A DNA stretch of 6,040 nt. Origin: RGIG7378 sp045588325 (lineage in GTDB: Bacteria; Bacillota; Clostridia; RGIG7378). Each line of letters starts with the position of its first letter. The stretch's first letter is position 1. Positions 4,966 through 6,040 of this stretch are shown one piece after another. The stretch lies in the NCBI GenBank assembly GCA_045588325.1, contig JAZNEA010000086.1, positions 1 through 6,040 of the forward strand, in the 5' to 3' direction. The notes below the pieces were generated by a model, which saw nothing but the letters and a program-made list of their open reading frames with translations, was not told the origin of the DNA and did not search any database. The position numbers were made by a program, and so were the translations under genes.

Positions 4966-5400
4966 TTATCTGTTCGCTCTTCCGTACTCACGCTCCATAG
5001 CTCTAATGGAAATGACCCATTGTTTACCAAACTTACACACATCGATGCCATTTACCAGTTTGCCGTACGCAATTGCCTTACGCAATGTGCTTTCATTTAG
5101 GCCCCAAAGTTCTGTGGCATCGCTGAATGCCATGAGTCCGTCAAATGGGGTCTCCACTATAGTACCATTGTCCCAAAGCTCATCGCAGGACAGATCCAAA
5201 TCATCGTTCCAAACAATACCGTAGCCGCCGGAATCGACAACAACACCATTAAATTCTGCCGGGTTGTAATGCAAATACTGGAAAGCGGGAATCTTGTCGA
5301 ACAATGGGGCTAAGTCATACATCTTTGTGACCCCTTCGCTAAATTGCACGCTTAGTCTAAAGTCTGGCAATGGAGCAACGCTTTTGACCTTGTGGAACAT
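4966..5400 (-). CDS. DUF2442 protein with a C-terminal HTH-like domain
   Basis: The 144-residue product has an N-terminal DUF2442 domain (about 1-80) recognisable by its strand-rich start, YDLAPLFDKIPAF (28-40) and the closing GGYGIVWNDDLDLSCDELW (58-76). Residues about 90-140, with SDATELWGLNESTLRKAIA and FGKQWVISIRAMEREYG, look like a small helix-turn-helix or excisionase-type DNA-binding fold. DUF2442 proteins are often found in predicted toxin-antitoxin pairs, frequently beside DUF4160; their biochemical role is not established. Here no DUF4160 gene is present. ATG at 5400 is chosen because AAGGAGG (5406-5412) lies five bases upstream; a TTG at 5418 would place that site inside the gene. 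The gene has its own promoter, 50-80 bases upstream. Confidence 0.8.
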   Translation of the reverse strand: MFHKVKSVAPLPDFRLSVQFSEGVTKMYDLAPLFDKIPAFQYLHYNPAEFNGVVVDSGGYGIVWNDDLDLSCDELWDNGTIVETPFDGLMAFSDATELWGLNESTLRKAIAYGKLVNGIDVCKFGKQWVISIRAMEREYGRANR

Positions 5401-5451
5401 GGTAACCTCCTTACTCAAGCGGTGGCAGTTTCTTAAACTCCTGTGTGATCC

Positions 5452-5480
5452 ACAATATCACGGTATCGTGATGTCGTCAA
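5452..5480 (-). promoter_or_regulatory. Promoter with embedded palindrome upstream of the DUF2442 gene
   Basis: On the minus strand TTGACG (5475-5480) and TATTGT (5452-5457) are exactly 17 bases apart. The spacer is almost filled by an inverted repeat, ATCACG-GTAT-CGTGAT in plus-strand reading (5457-5472). It contains GTATCGT (5463-5469), a 7-mer also found twice upstream of the Panacea gene. The leader to the start at 5400 is about 45 bases. Confidence 0.6.
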
Positions 5481-5519
5481 GTGAACACTTCAAACCAGCT
5501 TAAGTGCCTTCCCCTCACA

Positions 5520-6040
5520 TCAGCTGTCGTACTGCTCCCTCATAAAGCAGATCCTGGCTGCCAGTGCCGCCTTTGTGGTGGGGGCATTTTGCACAATGTC
5601 AAAACCGTGCATGGTGCCTCTGGTCTCGTTCAAAACCACCTCTACGCCGGCTAAGCGGAGCTTTTCTGCATACAGAATGCCGTCGTCGTGGAGACAGTCA
5701 AACTCTGCGGTCTCGATGTACGCGCTGGGAAGTCCGTCAAAAGATTCTGCCTCCACAGGTGAATAATATACATAGTTGGGGTAGTCCTTTTCTACCTTTG
5801 TCATGGGTCCTATGCGGTCAGAGAGCGACGAGTTCCACATGGGTGTATCGGTAAACTTCTTGCAGGACTCACTATCGCCTCTCGCATCGAGGTACGGATA
5901 TGCCAACATCTGGAAAAGGAATCTCACAGGGTGCTCCCTATCCTTTGCCATCAGGCACACACCTACTGCAAGTGTGGCCCCTGCGCTGTCTCCACCAATT
6001 CCGATGCGGGAGTTGTCGATGCCAAGCTCTGGGGCGTTAT
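5520..6040 (-). CDS. Alpha/beta-hydrolase esterase, HSL-like family (3' part)
   Basis: The gene enters at position 6040 and is open to its stop at 5520-5522, giving about 173 C-terminal residues. The first visible part reads SRIGIGGDSAGATLA, with the GDSAG nucleophile elbow (serine nucleophile). YIETAEFDCLHDDGILYAEKL follows, holding the acidic catalytic residue (D in the EFDCLHDDG stretch), and TMHGFDIV provides the histidine. This order and spacing match the hormone-sensitive-lipase branch of alpha/beta hydrolases, which hydrolyse short acyl or aryl esters in the cytoplasm. The HGGG oxyanion motif expected upstream is outside the window. No strong terminator follows; the short inverted repeats at 5479-5506 lack a T-run. 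The neighbouring DUF2442 gene has its own promoter, so they are probably not one operon. Confidence 0.85.
   Translation of the reverse strand, partial: NAPELGIDNSRIGIGGDSAGATLAVGVCLMAKDREHPVRFLFQMLAYPYLDARGDSESCKKFTDTPMWNSSLSDRIGPMTKVEKDYPNYVYYSPVEAESFDGLPSAYIETAEFDCLHDDGILYAEKLRLAGVEVVLNETRGTMHGFDIVQNAPTTKAALAARICFMREQYDS

Noticed and set aside
5479..5506. Possible terminator for the esterase gene
   Set aside because: The AAGTG/CACTT repeats can form two competing 5-bp hairpins, but neither is followed by a T-rich tract on the minus strand.

Overview
The window looks like chromosomal DNA of a Gram-positive anaerobe of the Clostridia (Oscillospiraceae/Lachnospiraceae type). This rests on the AGGAGG-type ribosome sites, the sigma-A-like promoters, a KtrAB potassium system, a YgiT-finger/Panacea antitoxin, a DUF2442 protein and an AGTGAAG-type heptad repeat in the intergenic DNA. 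This placement is an inference; there is no rRNA or other marker gene.

Layout. Positions 1-32 hold the first codons of a leftward gene that leaves the window. Positions 60-725 are a repeat-rich intergenic island: seven tandem heptamers, a run of short hairpins, a 41-bp direct repeat at 252-292 and 585-625, and a foldback element at 585-721. Between the two direct repeats lies a module that standard gene calling misses. It is a 29-residue holin-like toxin ORF on the minus strand (492-581), faced by a convergent small RNA with a near-consensus promoter (385-413) and a strong terminator (464-497). I read this as a type I toxin-antitoxin locus. The toxin's start codon sits four bases from the edge of a repeat copy, and no ribosome site is visible.

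Positions 803-1621 encode a two-part nitroreductase-like flavoprotein. Positions 1701-3724 are a ktrB-ktrA potassium-uptake operon. Its promoter is overlaid by a perfect 13-bp inverted repeat, and it ends in a strong, probably bidirectional terminator.

The right part is read leftward. It holds an alpha/beta-hydrolase esterase that enters from beyond position 6040, then a DUF2442 protein with a C-terminal DNA-binding-like domain (4966-5400), then a 332-residue antitoxin-like protein joining a YgiT/MqsA zinc finger, a helix-turn-helix and a Panacea (DUF4065/SocA) domain (3780-4778). The last two genes have separate promoters. Each promoter carries a palindrome in its spacer and they share the 7-mer GTATCGT, which suggests a common regulator, perhaps one of the two proteins. 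No toxin gene is visible beside the Panacea protein.
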